A stretch of 64,000 nt of DNA, taken from assembly GCA_947579665.1 (NCBI GenBank), contig OX388347.1:38138943-38202942 (forward strand), given 5' to 3'. Numbering within the stretch: position 1 is the stretch's first letter; each line of letters begins with the position of its first letter. Source of the stretch: Sympetrum striolatum (Eukaryota > Arthropoda > Insecta > Odonata > Libellulidae). The notes below the pieces were generated by a model. The model was not told where the DNA came from. It searched no databases and saw nothing but the letters and a program-made list of their open reading frames with translations. Positions 1 through 11,960 of this stretch are shown piece after piece. Both the position numbers and the translations under genes were made by a program.

Positions 1-1083
1 CTACCTAAGCTGACCTAATGTAAGACGATGTATTTCAATTTTAATTCATTGCAAAATACTTTGAAATAACTGTCGGCATGACGTAAACTTACTTTAATCG
101 TAACGAAATTTAATTTTTTAAATGCTGCGTATGTTGGAACAAAATTAAAGCCTTATGGGAACAATTAATCGACCAATTTAAAAAGCACGAAAAAAAATCC
201 CATAAGTTACAGTGAAAAGTAAATTGCAACATAATGAAAGGATAGGAAAGCCTCTTAGCTAAGCTTCGTTCACAAATGATTGAAGAATAATCTTGTTATC
301 ATATGGTTAACATGCGTGTTTGAATCACCAAGTAATCTTAGTGATTTAACAATTGAGTTTATAATAATTATTGTGCCTCACTATTTTTAGAAATGATTTC
401 AAAAAATTTGATTGTCATTAATAGTAGTTTTTAGCATTAAAATGTAAGATTAACGATCTTGAATATCAAGTTCTAATTGCGGAATCTTATGCAATTTTCC
501 CTCCTCGAGAAAATGACCTCGCATGACAGCAAACTTGAGGAATTTTCTATTTCTGCGCGCCTTCTTTCTCAATCTATATATTCATCTCAATCCAGCCCAA
601 TTTCTCTCTTTCCGTTTCAGTCCCTTTCCCTCACTCACAAACTCCACTTCTTACTCTTTTTCTTCGAAGACGTTTTGGGAATGAGCCAACTCAAAAACAG
701 CCCACACCGGTACGAGGCATTTTTTCCTCCGACCGGTCCCTACTTTTTTTTGAACGGACGTTAATAGCCTGCCAAAGTTTGTGAACTAAGCTCTCGGCTT
801 TTTATTTTTCTTTCCTCTAGCAAATGATGGGTTCGATTCCAGAGAAAGGCGCCTTCCTCTCTTAGGAAGACTCTCGGAGAAACATTTCTTTGAAAATGGG
901 AGAGATCAAGAGAGACCGAATACCGGGCCGTCCTCCACTTGCCTTTCTTTCATCTTCACTGCACTACTTTCCTATACTACTTCATGATTACTTGTCCTTT
1001 CCTTTCGTATTTTTTTCTTCCACGTATTCCTTCATAGGCTAGTGCTACCGTTTAAAATTTGAATTAAAATTAGAAATATCGTA
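1..1083. other. AT-rich intergenic DNA, no gene seen
   Basis: Mostly AT-rich sequence with stops in all frames. A pyrimidine-rich patch lies at about 540-740 and a moderately GC-rich patch at about 840-960. A lone GGTTCGATTCC at about 830-840 resembles a tRNA B box, but nothing upstream resembles a tRNA. I see no coding feature. Confidence 0.6.
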
Positions 1084-1377
1084 TTTTGCGTGACACGACT
1101 ACTCAGAGTGCGACAACTGACCGGGTGACAGCTCATCGTGCGTTTTATTTATTATTAAAGATATTATTAATAACGTATTAACTAATTCGTAATCGGCATA
1201 AAGACTATCGCTCAACTGTTGTAACATTCAAATTATCATATTATTTCAATTGTGGTAGCGATCTGTTGTTCGCGCAATGAACTATCGCCCGGTCAGTTGT
1301 CGCAAGGTGAGTTGTCGGGTCCGATGAGTTGTCGTACTCTGAATTGTCATACTCTGAGTTGTTGGATCACGTAAAAC
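1084..1377. mobile_element. Foldback-like MITE, copy 1
   Basis: A non-coding element of about 294 bp whose two ends are inverted copies of each other. The left end reads ACTCAGAGTGCGACAACTGA and then a CCGGG segment. The right end carries the reverse complement of the same blocks, including CGGTCAGTTGTCG and ACTCTGAGTTGT. The arms are built from a ~15-bp unit (consensus TGTCGNACTCTGAGT) repeated with changes, so this is a foldback design rather than a simple terminal repeat. The centre (about 1145-1255) is AT-rich. A second copy of the family at 18655-20663 shares arms and centre, which shows it is a dispersed element. No target-site duplication is clear. No transposase frame is present, so it would depend on another element. 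Confidence 0.65.
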
Positions 1378-1876
1378 CTCTTAGGGGAGGACTGTCTAAT
1401 TATTCACTCAAGTCAGGAGTAGTTGCACTTTCGTTCGGATTTAGTTTTATAATCGATAAAGGATTAGGTTTCAACTTTCTTCTATAGCTTCACACTAGGA
1501 ACTATAAAAGTTATGCTTCCAATAAGGTTTTACCAGCAATGCCCAGAAATCGAACAGGTTTAGTGCAAAATTATTGGTCGTTTGTAGTTTTTTTGATTGT
1601 TGGGAAATATTTGTTATGTAAAAAATAAGTTAAATTTAATCAATCGATTCGGCCGAGCCTTTGTGGAAAAGTAAAAATCAATTTCAATAAGTTAAATTTA
1701 CTTTTAATGAAAAACATATCTCTCAAAACTGTATTTCAAATTTTCATGATATGCGCCATTAACAGGAATGCACTTCATTCTGATCAGCTCGTGAGTTCTT
1801 TCAGTCACATGCTATCTTTACAAAAATTCTGAAAATGAACTGCAGTATTTTTATTCGGTGATGAAATGCCATCACC
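1378..1876. other. Unique AT-rich DNA
   Basis: No repeat, RNA gene or coding signal recognised in this stretch. Confidence 0.5.
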
Positions 1877-2146
1877 TTGGAACCGTGCGTGAAATGTAAT
1901 AATGTAGCTACACTTATGACTAATCTAATATCGCTAAATGACGAACGATTAAATTTTTCTTGTGAATGCTTGTATGAATATTACACATATCCAAAGGTTA
2001 ACAGAGGTGGAAAAGACTGTCGAGACTGTGACTCGAGCCCACATTCTTGTCCGTTGGATAAGATTCTGATAAATTGCCCCTTGAACTCTGACAATGAGTG
2101 TGTTTTCGAACACCAAAGCAAAATATCTTATTTTCCCAATGGATGA
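1877..2146 (+). other. Cysteine-rich open frame, unrecognised
   Basis: An 89-codon frame with many cysteines, in pairs such as CVKC, CEC and CRDC and a later NCPLN segment. The frame begins with TTG, has a stop just upstream near 1862, and no ATG opens it, so if it is real it would be an internal or terminal exon rather than a complete gene. The cysteine spacing suggests a small disulphide-rich or zinc-binding fold, but I recognise no family. No convincing acceptor, poly(A) signal or partner exon was found. Chance is a serious alternative, because AT-rich DNA with TGT/TGC codons can mimic this. Confidence 0.12.
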
Positions 2147-2379
2147 TAAAAACAGGACTTTTTGCTCTCTTATACTGCATTTAAATTTTTAAAATCATGG
2201 GTTTGGATTAAAACAAGCGTGATTTTTGACAAATAATTTTTAAATTTTTTTCTCTCTAAATTTAATCTAATATAAGACTATTCATTGTCCTTCGCTAGGT
2301 TTTCATATGTAAATATTTTGATGAAATCGATGGTTGAAGGCATCACTTGGTGGAAAGACATTATTAAAATGAAATACTA

Positions 2380-2438
2380 TACTATCCACGGAAAATTTAT
2401 TGTACGACCGGTTTCATAAGTCAACTTGCATCTTCAGG
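2380..2438 (-). ncRNA. Hammerhead-like motif, Penelope-type
   Basis: Read on the minus strand, this holds CCTGAAGATG, then a small hairpin (AAGT/ACTT), then GAAACCGGTC. That matches the hammerhead order CUGANGA, stem II, GAAA, stem III, cleavage base. ACCGGU is self-complementary, so stem III could only form between two molecules or two tandem units. The flank toward 2380 has AATTTATT and TTTCC segments like those near the other foldbacks. An extra U between CUGANGA and stem II, and a weak AT-only stem I, argue against full activity. Probably a fragment of a Penelope-like terminal repeat. Confidence 0.4.
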
Positions 2439-2635
2439 TTTTTTAATATATATAATATTAGCTCATTTCATCATACATTTTTAGGATTTTTTAAATATAT
2501 TACAAGCTCTCCGTCATCTATGAGTAAATTTCTACGTAGCCTAAAATAACTACGAAATAAGCATCAGTGTACTCTTAGTATTCATGTGAGGTAACTAATC
2601 CGAATTTTCGATATTCATTTTGTAATTTTTGTATC

Positions 2636-2830
2636 TACCGGCCGTGGTGGCCGAGTGGTTAGGGTGCCTGCACGATATCGCTCTCCCGGGTTCGAATCGC
2701 GGCTAGTTGGATTTTTCTGATTAGGGAATTGTCTTGTGTGATTTTTGTTGTTAATACCTACCACTGTATAAGTCCTGAAAATGGATGTTTGTGGGTTATA
2801 TGAAAATAAATAAAATAAGATAATAAACCT
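2636..2830 (+). mobile_element. tRNA-derived SINE
   Basis: The head (2641-2703) is tRNA-like. Box A is TGGCCGAGTGGT (about 2648-2660), of the Ser/Leu type, and box B is GGTTCGAATC (2689-2698). The ends GCCGTG (2641-2646) and CGCGGC (2698-2703) can pair as an acceptor-like stem with one wobble. A tRNA-unrelated body follows, ending in a tail of AAATAAA-type repeats (about 2800-2828). This head, body and A-rich tail order is typical of a SINE, transcribed by RNA polymerase III from the internal boxes and mobilised by a partner LINE. The anticodon region does not fold as a functional tRNA. No target-site duplication is clear. Confidence 0.8.
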
Positions 2831-5800
2831 TTTGAATATCTCTTTGACAATAAAATGAGTGAGAATTTTATCAAACGAGAGTAGAAATAGAATTATGATA
2901 TTTCAAAAATATTACAAGTAGTATATATTTTCCAATATAAGACTAAATCGAATTGATGATGAAGCTATCATTTATCCTAAAGTAAACAGTAGAGGTTTTA
3001 AGAAATCGTTAAACACTCAGTGATTTTTCCCTTGCGAATTCAAGCCCGGTTAACTTCCACGCGAGAATTATGCGTACGCGTACTTACACGTATTCAATTC
3101 GTGAGTTTTAACTCGAGAATATACGGCGAAATTACAGGGAGCGAGAATTGCCACGCGGCAAGAAATATTAGTACAAGCGCTACCTTCAGATGGCGTCTCC
3201 CGCATACATAAACGCGCTCTCTCAGAACATCGAACCTACAGGCGCTGTCATTCTCATCGGCACAACTCGGCAAATGCAATTAGTTTTTCAATCAAGCGAT
3301 ATTTGTGACTTCCGCCGAGAAGGGGAGATGTTACTTTCACCCAAAAAAAAGACGACGGCGATGTTTATCGTAGTTCTGTAACGACGGGTACGTGTTTCGA
3401 CTCATTCTCGTAGAGTTTAAAGATAGGGTCGACGGACGGGTCATTTTTATGCGTCCGAGTTGATTTTTTATGCACTATCTCCTATCGTTTCGCTGTGAAG
3501 TCTTATCTTCTCCTAAATTATATTCTTCGTGTCCCTTAGATAGCAAACAACATGATGGGGATAAAGAAGATGTATAAGGTCGTTTATTCATTATACTCTC
3601 CAATGTCTTTTCTTGAATTCCTGGGGGAAACTGCTCATTTTGTTAGGAACTTGTATTTGCAGAATATAGACCTGTATGTTACTCAAAATTGGAATTAATT
3701 ACTATGGTAGATCGACGTTTTTCATAGCTTCCCTTATAAGACGCTACGGTTAGTCTCTCGTTGATGAATGTGTTTTCTCTAAAATTATATCTTTTAAGTA
3801 AGATGTGCCATAAATATCTCGTTTCAGACCAAAGTCGTAATTATTTCTGATTTTACAAAAATATTGACAACCTTGTCGGTCCCTATTACACACTAAAATA
3901 AAAAACACAAACGCTGACTCTAAAGAAATGCTATGATACCTAAGATTGCGATGATACCTATGATACAACTTCATTTTAATTTGGAAAAATGCTATTTAGG
4001 AACGATTACTCCTTGGCCACAGAAGTGAATTGGAAGTACACGGTTAAAAAGCCTTAAAATTTTAAATAAAACTTAATATTTGAGTGTATTATAAATTATA
4101 TTACCAACTGTATTGATTATTTTGAAGCTGACTCTTGGAAGGTTACACACACTTTTCATTTCCTGTTTCGTAAAATGTTTGTGTATTGATAAAGAATGAA
4201 AGATATTTACTTAGTTCCTTGTTTTTATCAATTGATTATTCTGAAAATTAATTTAATTTGCCACATGTATTTCGAAACTGTAAAACTCAAACATCGATAT
4301 TGTCCGGAGCATATTCCAGTTTCCAAGAATAATTACTTAATCCTAGCATATTGTTTTAGAATTATTATTTCTCTTTAAATTTGCAATTTCGATTTTTCAG
4401 ATACTTGAAATGCTTTTAAAGGATCAAATTAAAGAATACTACACCATTTAAAAATCTGTTGACAACCACTAAGGCCTTTAAATTATCTTTGATGACCACG
4501 CACCCATCTAGATTGAGGAAATAATGACTTCTTAACCAATGACAATAATTATCTGTTGTCTAAAAAGTTATTTATCCTTGTCTAAAAGTTATCTATCCAA
4601 GATAGAATGTTGACTAATGAAAGTTCACATTCTGTTATGATGAAAGGAGTCTTCCGGTTAAAATTTTAAACAACCCCGAGGAGTATAAAGAAAAGGTTGT
4701 ATCTAAGAGTTATCTCTCCAGCTAGGACTTCAAGCGTTATCAGAATGGTCCGACAGTCCTTACGCCGCTGTCATCGCGAGGTTCCAACATTGACCTCGTC
4801 TACGTAAGGCTTAGTATTTTTATAGAGTATTCCTCATAGATTCAAATTAGCTGAAGAATATATTCCGTCGAGTATTTCATATATGGAAAGTTACATTTTT
4901 TTGATGATTCAAGTTCAAGTATTTACTGTGATCAGAATACTTGACGTTTTCCACGAATTTCATTCAAAGATCGATCTGCAATAATTTTCTTTTGAGGAGT
5001 TATTCACAGTGCAGCATATCTATATTTAAGCTATAAACATTCACTCCGTGGTTTATACATATGGAAATATATCATACATATTTATCTACATATCACGTAC
5101 GGGTCGGCTTCCGAAAGAAAATATTGCATATTTTTTCCTATTCACCAATAGTATGAATTAAATAATAATGGAGTAAATAAACATGTATATAATTTGGATA
5201 GAGAAAAGATTGAGAGAGAGAGATAGCACTGAAATAAAGAGGATAAAATTAACCTGTAAGCATGTATATTTGGATAGGAAATAACTTGAATGTTAAGATA
5301 ATTCTGTAGGCATGAGAGGCTTACTTCGCGAGAGTTTGAAGATTTAGAAAAAAGCTCTAGAATAGCTAATTTGCTCATCAATGATCTATGTAGCTATACA
5401 GACAGGAAACCAAAACAGGTAAATTTATTGACGTAAATAATAATTGATTTGAATACAATTGTGTCACTTGGTAAGATGCAGTTACAGAATTTTTAACTTC
5501 ACGGAAACCCAGGTAAAAGGTTAAAGACCTCCACCGTATGAGGCTGTCTGTTTTCAGAGGTAATCTACCTTATATTACATCAATGTCAATAGCACATATT
5601 GGAATTGCGAGATAAATGTATCCCTCACATCCAGTATTGCGTAAATACAGCTGCATGCTTGTTGGTTTGCGACATCCCGGCCATCTCCATGAACTCGTAA
5701 AACACTCCTCCGATTAGATAACAGCACAGACTAACGGACTCGTTGGCGCCGTCTTATCACCAATACTTCTCATCCCGTCTCCACCGAAAGCTCCGAAGAT

Positions 5801-6229
5801 CCTCTCCAACGACGCCTCCATCGAATCCTTCGGAATTATTGCGTTTCCTGATTTCACTTGATCCGGCGCTACGCACCCGTTGCACTCTCTCCCACTGCAT
5901 TGGCGCCAGTCTCTATAGCGACGAGGCCGTTGCCGAATGGCTATAATGGTTGTTAATGGCCGCATTTCCCATGGAACCCCTTTCTAATTCAGACCAGTCT
6001 AACCACAGCATGGTCTTTCTAAGCTGGCCAGCATTAAGTGTTTCTCCCGTCCGCATTGATGTAATGTAATTCGTTACACCACACCGCCTCTTCCCAATGG
6101 CATACAATCCATCCACCGCCCACCGCATTCACGCAGTAGATTTCTGACTTATGGAACTTTCTAAAATCTATTCATATACGCCTTTAAAACTTTGCATGCC
6201 AATACGTAATTAGCATCATCATCGGCCAA
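2831..6229. other. AT-rich DNA with one mixed-composition patch
   Basis: Mostly AT-rich and without recognisable features. A patch at about 3030-3420 is GC-richer with CGCG steps, and another at about 5690-6130 has open frames of 60-80 codons on both strands at once, which is more likely composition than coding. A short GA repeat lies at about 5205-5225. No gene supported. Confidence 0.5.
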
Positions 6230-6312
6230 TGACGATGATTACGATATAATAGAAATAGGGCATAATACAATAACAGCAAAAATCCTTACCTTTTCCGGGA
6301 TTCGAACCCAAG
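6230..6312 (-). mobile_element. Possible 5'-truncated SINE fragment
   Basis: On the minus strand, GGGTTCGAATCCCGG (about 6296-6310) is a good tRNA B box. It is followed by GGTAAGGATTTTTGCTG, which resembles the start of a SINE body. No A box or tRNA 5' half is seen at higher coordinates, so it would be a truncated copy. A chance B box is the alternative. Confidence 0.25.
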
Positions 6313-9249
6313 ATAGTATGTATATAATTTTACTAAGAATTTATGGCTGTTATTTAATTCTATCTATTGTACATTTCATTGGTGGTTTATTTTATTTTCA
6401 GAGCATAATATATGAGATTTTAATATATTTTTACCGTATTTTAGCTCTAGGTTTACGTTTAATCTCTTTATAAGAGTTTATTTTTTTTAGCATTTCAGTT
6501 ATTCCTTTCAGTGCGTTTGTAAAAGTTATAGAAGCCTATGTATTCTTTTATCTAAAGTTAACTTAAGATTTTTAAATCTATAACTAACAATTATAAAAAA
6601 TCTTATCTTTTTTCTTCGTTTAATTTCTATTTAATTACATTTTATTTGTTTTTTATTTTCTCCTTTAGGTGAATATTTTGTTATCTTATTGTTTTTAATG
6701 ATCCCTTATTGGAACCTTTTACGTTATATAAAATCAAAATAAGCATATTTGACTGATATTTGTGGAATGTAAGTTGAAATGGAAGATGGAATATGACGGC
6801 GCACATAGTATTAGCAACTTGGCTATAACTTTTAACTTAGCAACACCCCAGGATTTCTCAAGGTTCTGTTTCTTTTCGCATGATTTAGGAATAAAAAGTA
6901 CCAAATCATTTCCATATCACTCCAATGCCCAAAATGGAACACCAACTACGGAGTATCATTTTTCGGCTTTGTATTTGTGCGAATAACATTTGCTTTATAA
7001 TGTTATAACGGTGCTCGAAATACATTTCTGCAAATAAGATTGACAGACTGATAGATTATGCGAACGTTTTCTTTCTGAAAAATAACAGATTTGTAACGCA
7101 ATACTATGTCATCAAATCGCGCAATATAAAATTGTAGTTATCTCTAAAGATAAAATGGATGAGGAAAATATACTTATCGTTGGAACGAATTGCTTACGTT
7201 TCTCCATTTCCGGCCTTGCAATTATTTCTAATTTTAGATATATTCTTGAATTATTAGCTTGAAAATAAGTATCCATAGATATCAATTAGTAAAACTCTTG
7301 TAAGATTTAGCCATGAAAGCATTTGAATTTTTAAAGAAAAACATTTTATTGATCGTAAGGAAAAGTTAATTTTAAATCACCCGAGATATTTAATCAAGAA
7401 CTGTATTGGTATAAAGTATTGCTCAGGGTCACTAAAGAATTTGTAGTTACTTTTTTGATAATTTTGTGAATAGGGATAACCTCAGGCAATTGGCTAGTAA
7501 GACAAGCGCCTCGGGAAGCATAAATTCATGGGTGGTCCATTTTATAGGAAAATTATGACGCTGCATGAATGCCGTAAACTATAATAGATTAAAATTAAAT
7601 GTTAATATTAATGATAGTATATTGAGTAAAATTATTGTTCGTGAGATAATTAGGATACCCGCAAATAAAAAATCTGTAAAAAATCCTTCGAGTTCAATAA
7701 AATAGCACATTCTACTTTTGCTACATCTAAACGATATTCGTTACAATAGTTGACATCATTTAGTGAAAATTGATACAGTAATAAGATAAATTTCGCGATA
7801 GAAAGCAATAAGGAAGTCCGAGATTGTTGAGTCATATGAATATAAAATATTACATTTAAGACACAGATTCAATGTTTACCTTAGACAGCCATCTGCAGAT
7901 GGTACTGAGAACACTCTTGTCTTAACTATTTGGATTAATCCGTCTAAATTTTATATCTTAATCTGTAAAAAATATTACGTTTTAACTTGCTTTATTAGAA
8001 TATAAAATTTCCAGCTATTACCAGGAAATATATCCATTGTATCGATTTTTGGTTGCAAAGAGACGCAAGGATGAATTTATTTATACATTTTTCGTATAGT
8101 TTCTTCTATCGACCGAATTTAAAATCGATTAAGTCAATAAAATACGTAGTTCTTCTCTTAGCAACAGTCAATAAATATTTGATTTCCTTCGGTGATTGAA
8201 CGGAAAAACATACAAATATTCTGACAGTACTGACTTGCACCCGGATCTTCCATAGTTCCAGTCTCGGTCCTGACAGACTTTTTCAATGTCCGTTTGTCCT
8301 TGGAATTTTTCCCAAGCCTTTAAGTGCAAAGTTACCTTTCATCTTTTACCTTGTCTTCAATGACTGTTTGACAGTTATCATGAGAATGCGATATCATCAG
8401 CTGAGGCGCAATTCACTATTCAACATTACACAAGCTATTATCCCGGAGATAAGAAAATATGAAGGATTACGAATCATATTCTTCACGAATGAGAAATTGA
8501 TTTTTAATGCGTAATATAACTACGTAAAAGTTATCATTTAATCTTATATACTCGGTGAATGAAACTTAAGGTTAGATTTTCAATAAGATTGTTTTTATGC
8601 TATTTTACAGTGATTTAAAGGTGCTCAGGAGTCCAGAATCATCCTTACCAATATGCAACAGCTGTATACATCATTATTTAAATTTTCATTAATTTTGATG
8701 AACTAGAAACTAAAGGACTGGTGACGAAGGTTAAACATGTTTTCTCCCTTTGTAAGAAGATAATGACTTGTTTATAGCAGAAGTTATATTTGTTATCGAC
8801 TGATGAGTTACGGTATTATTATCTAAAATTGTATAGATATTATTTCTATCCATCAATTTTATCTAAAACACCATATATCTACGTCTATGTGATAATTTAG
8901 GTGTACTAAAAGCGCCTTGGGCTTTCTCTATCTGTATCACTTATTTATTATGCTGAAAGATTTTCAATCATTGAGGTTTCACATACAGGTCATTTTCCGA
9001 TTCTCGTTTTCTGTTTAATATTTTATCCGCTATCCTTGTAAAAATATGTTATGGATGTTGTTAAAATTTAATATTTAATTTGCATAGATACTATCATAGA
9101 TATGGGCATATTTACCTAACAGCTGTGTATTAAATTTGGGTAATACCTAGTTTCCAAATAAATCGGAGCAATAGTCCTCAATTGCCTACGTCTCTAGTAT
9201 AAAATCAAGATGTTCAGGCCGAAAGTTGTGGAACGCAAATACATTTTTT
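6313..9249. other. AT-rich DNA, no feature seen
   Basis: Strongly AT-rich with short frames only. A small palindrome CCATCTGCAGATGG lies at about 7889. I see nothing else. Confidence 0.5.
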
Positions 9250-9327
9250 AAAAGTTCTTCGTATTTTCCACAATATTTTATTTTATTTGCTTTGAATAAA
9301 ATATTGTGGAAAATACGAAGAACTTTT
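9250..9327. repeat. Perfect inverted repeat, 33-bp arms
   Basis: Arms at 9250-9282 and 9295-9327 are exact reverse complements, separated by a 12-nt loop. One further block pairs outside after a single-base gap. The arm contains TTTTCCACAATATTTTATT, like the TTCCACA and TTTATT segments near the hammerhead-like repeats, so it may be a foldback of the same repeat family. Perfect arms suggest recent formation or continued correction. A transcript would form a long hairpin. Confidence 0.85.
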
Positions 9328-9429
9328 TAAAAATTTATTGATAATGTTATTAGTAGTTTTGTCTTTATACAGAATTTCGTTCAAACGCTTCACTATTGCA
9401 CTTCTTTTAAAAGTTACCAAAACAGTTTT

Positions 9430-9538
9430 CTGTGGAAAACAATTTTGGATTGGATTTTTGGAATTTTCGGATTCACTTCAGGCATTCAAAAATGCCTGAA
9501 GTGAATCCGAATCCCACGAAATTAATAAAATTCCACAG
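9430..9538. repeat. Compound hairpin with 21-bp inner arms
   Basis: Inner arms 9466-9486 and 9491-9511 are exact inverted copies around a 4-nt loop. Outer blocks CTGTGGAA (9430-9437) and TTCCACAG (9531-9538) also pair, leaving a mismatched middle. It starts about 100 bp after the 33-bp-arm hairpin and shares the TGTGGAA motif, so the two may be halves of one foldback element. On the minus strand the left arm reads CCTGAAGTGAATCC and then GAAAATTCC, a corrupted form of the hammerhead-like order. Confidence 0.75.
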
Positions 9539-9589
9539 TCGCAGCACCTTTTTATAGGATTACTTCCAATGTATTAATATAACATCTTC

Positions 9590-10880
9590 GCTCCATTGAC
9601 AAGTCTCGGTGAATGCACGGCGAGCATACGTGATCAACACGAGGGATTTTAAATAAAAATGACGGAAAGAGTCACGAATGGAAAGGCAGAAGGGAGAACC
9701 GCCGATTTCGATCGCAAGGAGTAAAAACGGGAAACCCGGTTTCGTGGCCGACACCCCCGCGTGGTGGGGGGTCCCAAGGCCGAGGGGGGCCCCGTCGGTG
9801 CCCAAAGTTATTTCCCGCTTATCGCTCGCGGGCCGAAAATCATCAGGCTGGGGAAACATCAGAGGGCACAATGAGGAAAGAAGGGTACGACGCTGTTTGG
9901 AGAGGGCAGAAAGGAAGCGAGCCATTGGAAACAATATCTGATCCGGCATTCCCTTCGAAAGGAAAGTGAAGGTCATCGCCGCGTCGCGAAGCCTTCGCAA
10001 AAAATATTCAATCGCCGTCTCTCTTTTTCCTTCCATCCCGACTTTTTTGCTCCGACACAAAGCAACCTCTTCCAAGTCGCATCCCCCCCGAACTCGTTTT
10101 TTTTTCCACCACAACCAATGCCACTTTGTACAGAAAAAAGAGAAACTCGCGAGGAACTTTTTCTCTCTGAAATCCCGTGCAATGCGGACGTGACATACTT
10201 GCACAGCTATCCTACCCCTCTCTCTCTCTGTGCACACACACAGACGTTCTGCCATTCTGCAGCCTTGTCATACCAGACACGCTCACATCGTAACACATAC
10301 AAAAGCTTTTGACCAAACCCGATTCCCCGCAAAGCCCTCTCCCAGCCTCCCGTTCCCATCCGGCAACTCGCATGAGATTCGAACCCCGTCCCCCCGGACC
10401 AAAAAAGCAACCCGTTAATAAGGGGGAGATACGCTTTCTTCCCGTCTTCCGAAAATGGGTAGGAGGATTTTTTCGGAAAAGAAGAGAAAATAAAGAACCT
10501 ATTCCAAGGAGAAAGAGGTGGGGAAAAATCGAAGGGGAAGGATAAGGTTCGGAGGGTGGGGGAGGAGAGCTGGCAACGCCGCGGAGGACGGGAGAGAGTG
10601 GTGTTGCCATAGAAACGGCGGAGGGATATGCAGGAGGTGGCGGAGGAAGGGACGGGTGCCGTAGGAAAGGGTGCGGGAGGCCAGCAGCTAGTCTCGGAGA
10701 GAAGTCAGGAGCGTGCGAATGCGTTCCGTGAGAGGGAAACGCGTTTGTAATAGCGGCGGAGTGTCACGGAAGGGACTGCACGCGAAGGGATCGTGCGAAG
10801 AGTTGCGAAATTTGGAGGCGCGGATGTCTGGAACAATGAGACAAAGGGATTGGCGAGTTGAAGAACTCTGGAACATGGAC
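9590..10880. other. GC-rich island, possible promoter or 5' exon
   Basis: Composition changes sharply to GC-rich with many CG steps, against AT-rich sequence on both sides. Several frames on both strands stay open, including a 231-codon minus-strand frame (9560-10255) and a 141-codon plus-strand frame (10713-11138), but none has recognisable domains and they overlap each other. The island includes pyrimidine and CA tracts (about 10205-10245) and a purine-rich stretch (about 10420-10680). It could be a promoter and first exon or a long non-coding transcript. I cannot place a start site or splice junction. Confidence 0.3.
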
Positions 10881-11906
10881 GGGAAGAAGAAGGCGGACTG
10901 GAATATTTCAGAGGGGTTACTTTTTTGGAATAGATATATCTCGGCGCTGTACCCTTATGTAGCTGGACGCCAATGTAGTCTGGGAACGATGTCTTGTCTG
11001 CTTTTGATTTTGGTAGACCCTTTTCTATATCGAGTACAGAGGATTTTTAATTATAAGTATCAGTATCTGAACAATTTTAGGAATATAATCATTCGACTAA
11101 GCTGTAACTTTATAGAACTCCATCTTAGGCATTCCTGAAGAGTTTTGCATTTCCATTCCACTTTCTAATTTTTCTCCTCAACTAAATTCGTACTGAACCT
11201 ATAATTCCTATAAAACTTAGCTAATTTATTTTCTTACATGCACTAACAGTACTAAGGACCATACAACTCAGGTACATTTGTTGAAACATAAGGCTACATT
11301 TGTTGAAACCAAGAACACAAATTATGGAAGAGAAGTAACAATGAGCGCGAACTTATGCAGAGATGATCCTAAAAATGATCTGCAAAAGAAAGCTGGAAGC
11401 AATACGAGAAATTGCTGAATGAATTAACTCTATTGAGTTGAGGTTAGACCGAAGTTGGCTTCTCTTCCTTGTAACCTTAATTTTCAATACAAATTTGAAC
11501 ATAGTTCAGGAAAAACAGTGGTAAAATTTGGGTTATATACGAAACGGTACGTTCCGAAGAAATAAAATTTTAAATCACTGTGGGGAAAATACTCAAAAAT
11601 TTTATAAATTTTCTTTAATTATTTAAAAGAATGGGACTAATGCAAGCCTCTTATCAAGACGTGTGCACAGACTGAGTTTTGTATCCACGCTGGTAATCAT
11701 TTACACTCACTATAATTACTCTATCCCTTCTAATGTTTTTGGTACCCTTTCGATTATTATTCTCTTTGTCCAGACCTTCACTGACACAACTTTCGCTTAG
11801 TCTGCCGCGAGCCTTCGAGTACCATCACGACCCAAATTCAAAACACGAGCGGATTCTTAGAAATCAGGGTAGAGTCCCTCGTATCGTATTCACCAAGCAA
11901 CTGGAT
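10881..11906. other. AT-rich DNA
   Basis: Nothing recognised except a short direct duplication of TACATTTGTTGAAAC near 11273-11310. Confidence 0.5.
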
Positions 11907-11960
11907 CAGGGGTTCCCAAACCACGACCCTCGAATACTTTCATGTGGCCTGCAGACGTCC
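11907..11960 (+). mobile_element. hAT-like terminal repeat, orphan end
   Basis: CAGGGGTTCCCAAACCACGA followed by TTCATGTGGCCTGC matches the usual start of hAT-type elements (CAGGGGTTCCCAAAC, then a GTGGCC block). I could not find the matching inverted end, so the element is truncated or its other end is diverged. It is related in its first bases to the short hAT MITE at 62587-62775. Confidence 0.4.

Noticed and set aside
820..845. tRNA B-box-like GGTTCGATTCC
   Set aside because: No A box, acceptor stem or SINE body around it.
5714..6128. Open frames on both strands in a GC-richer patch
   Set aside because: Both strands open at once and no recognisable protein; composition effect.
9560..10255. 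231-codon minus-strand open frame, the longest in the window
   Set aside because: Lies in a GC-rich island where several overlapping frames on both strands are open. No domain, signal peptide or recognisable motif; likely compositional.
10370..10390. Reverse-strand B-box GGGGTTCGAATC
   Set aside because: The surrounding sequence is G/C runs without a tRNA-like fold; no tail or second copy seen.
10713..11138. 141-codon plus-strand frame
   Set aside because: Opens with GTG, has no recognisable domain, and its second half runs into ordinary AT-rich DNA.
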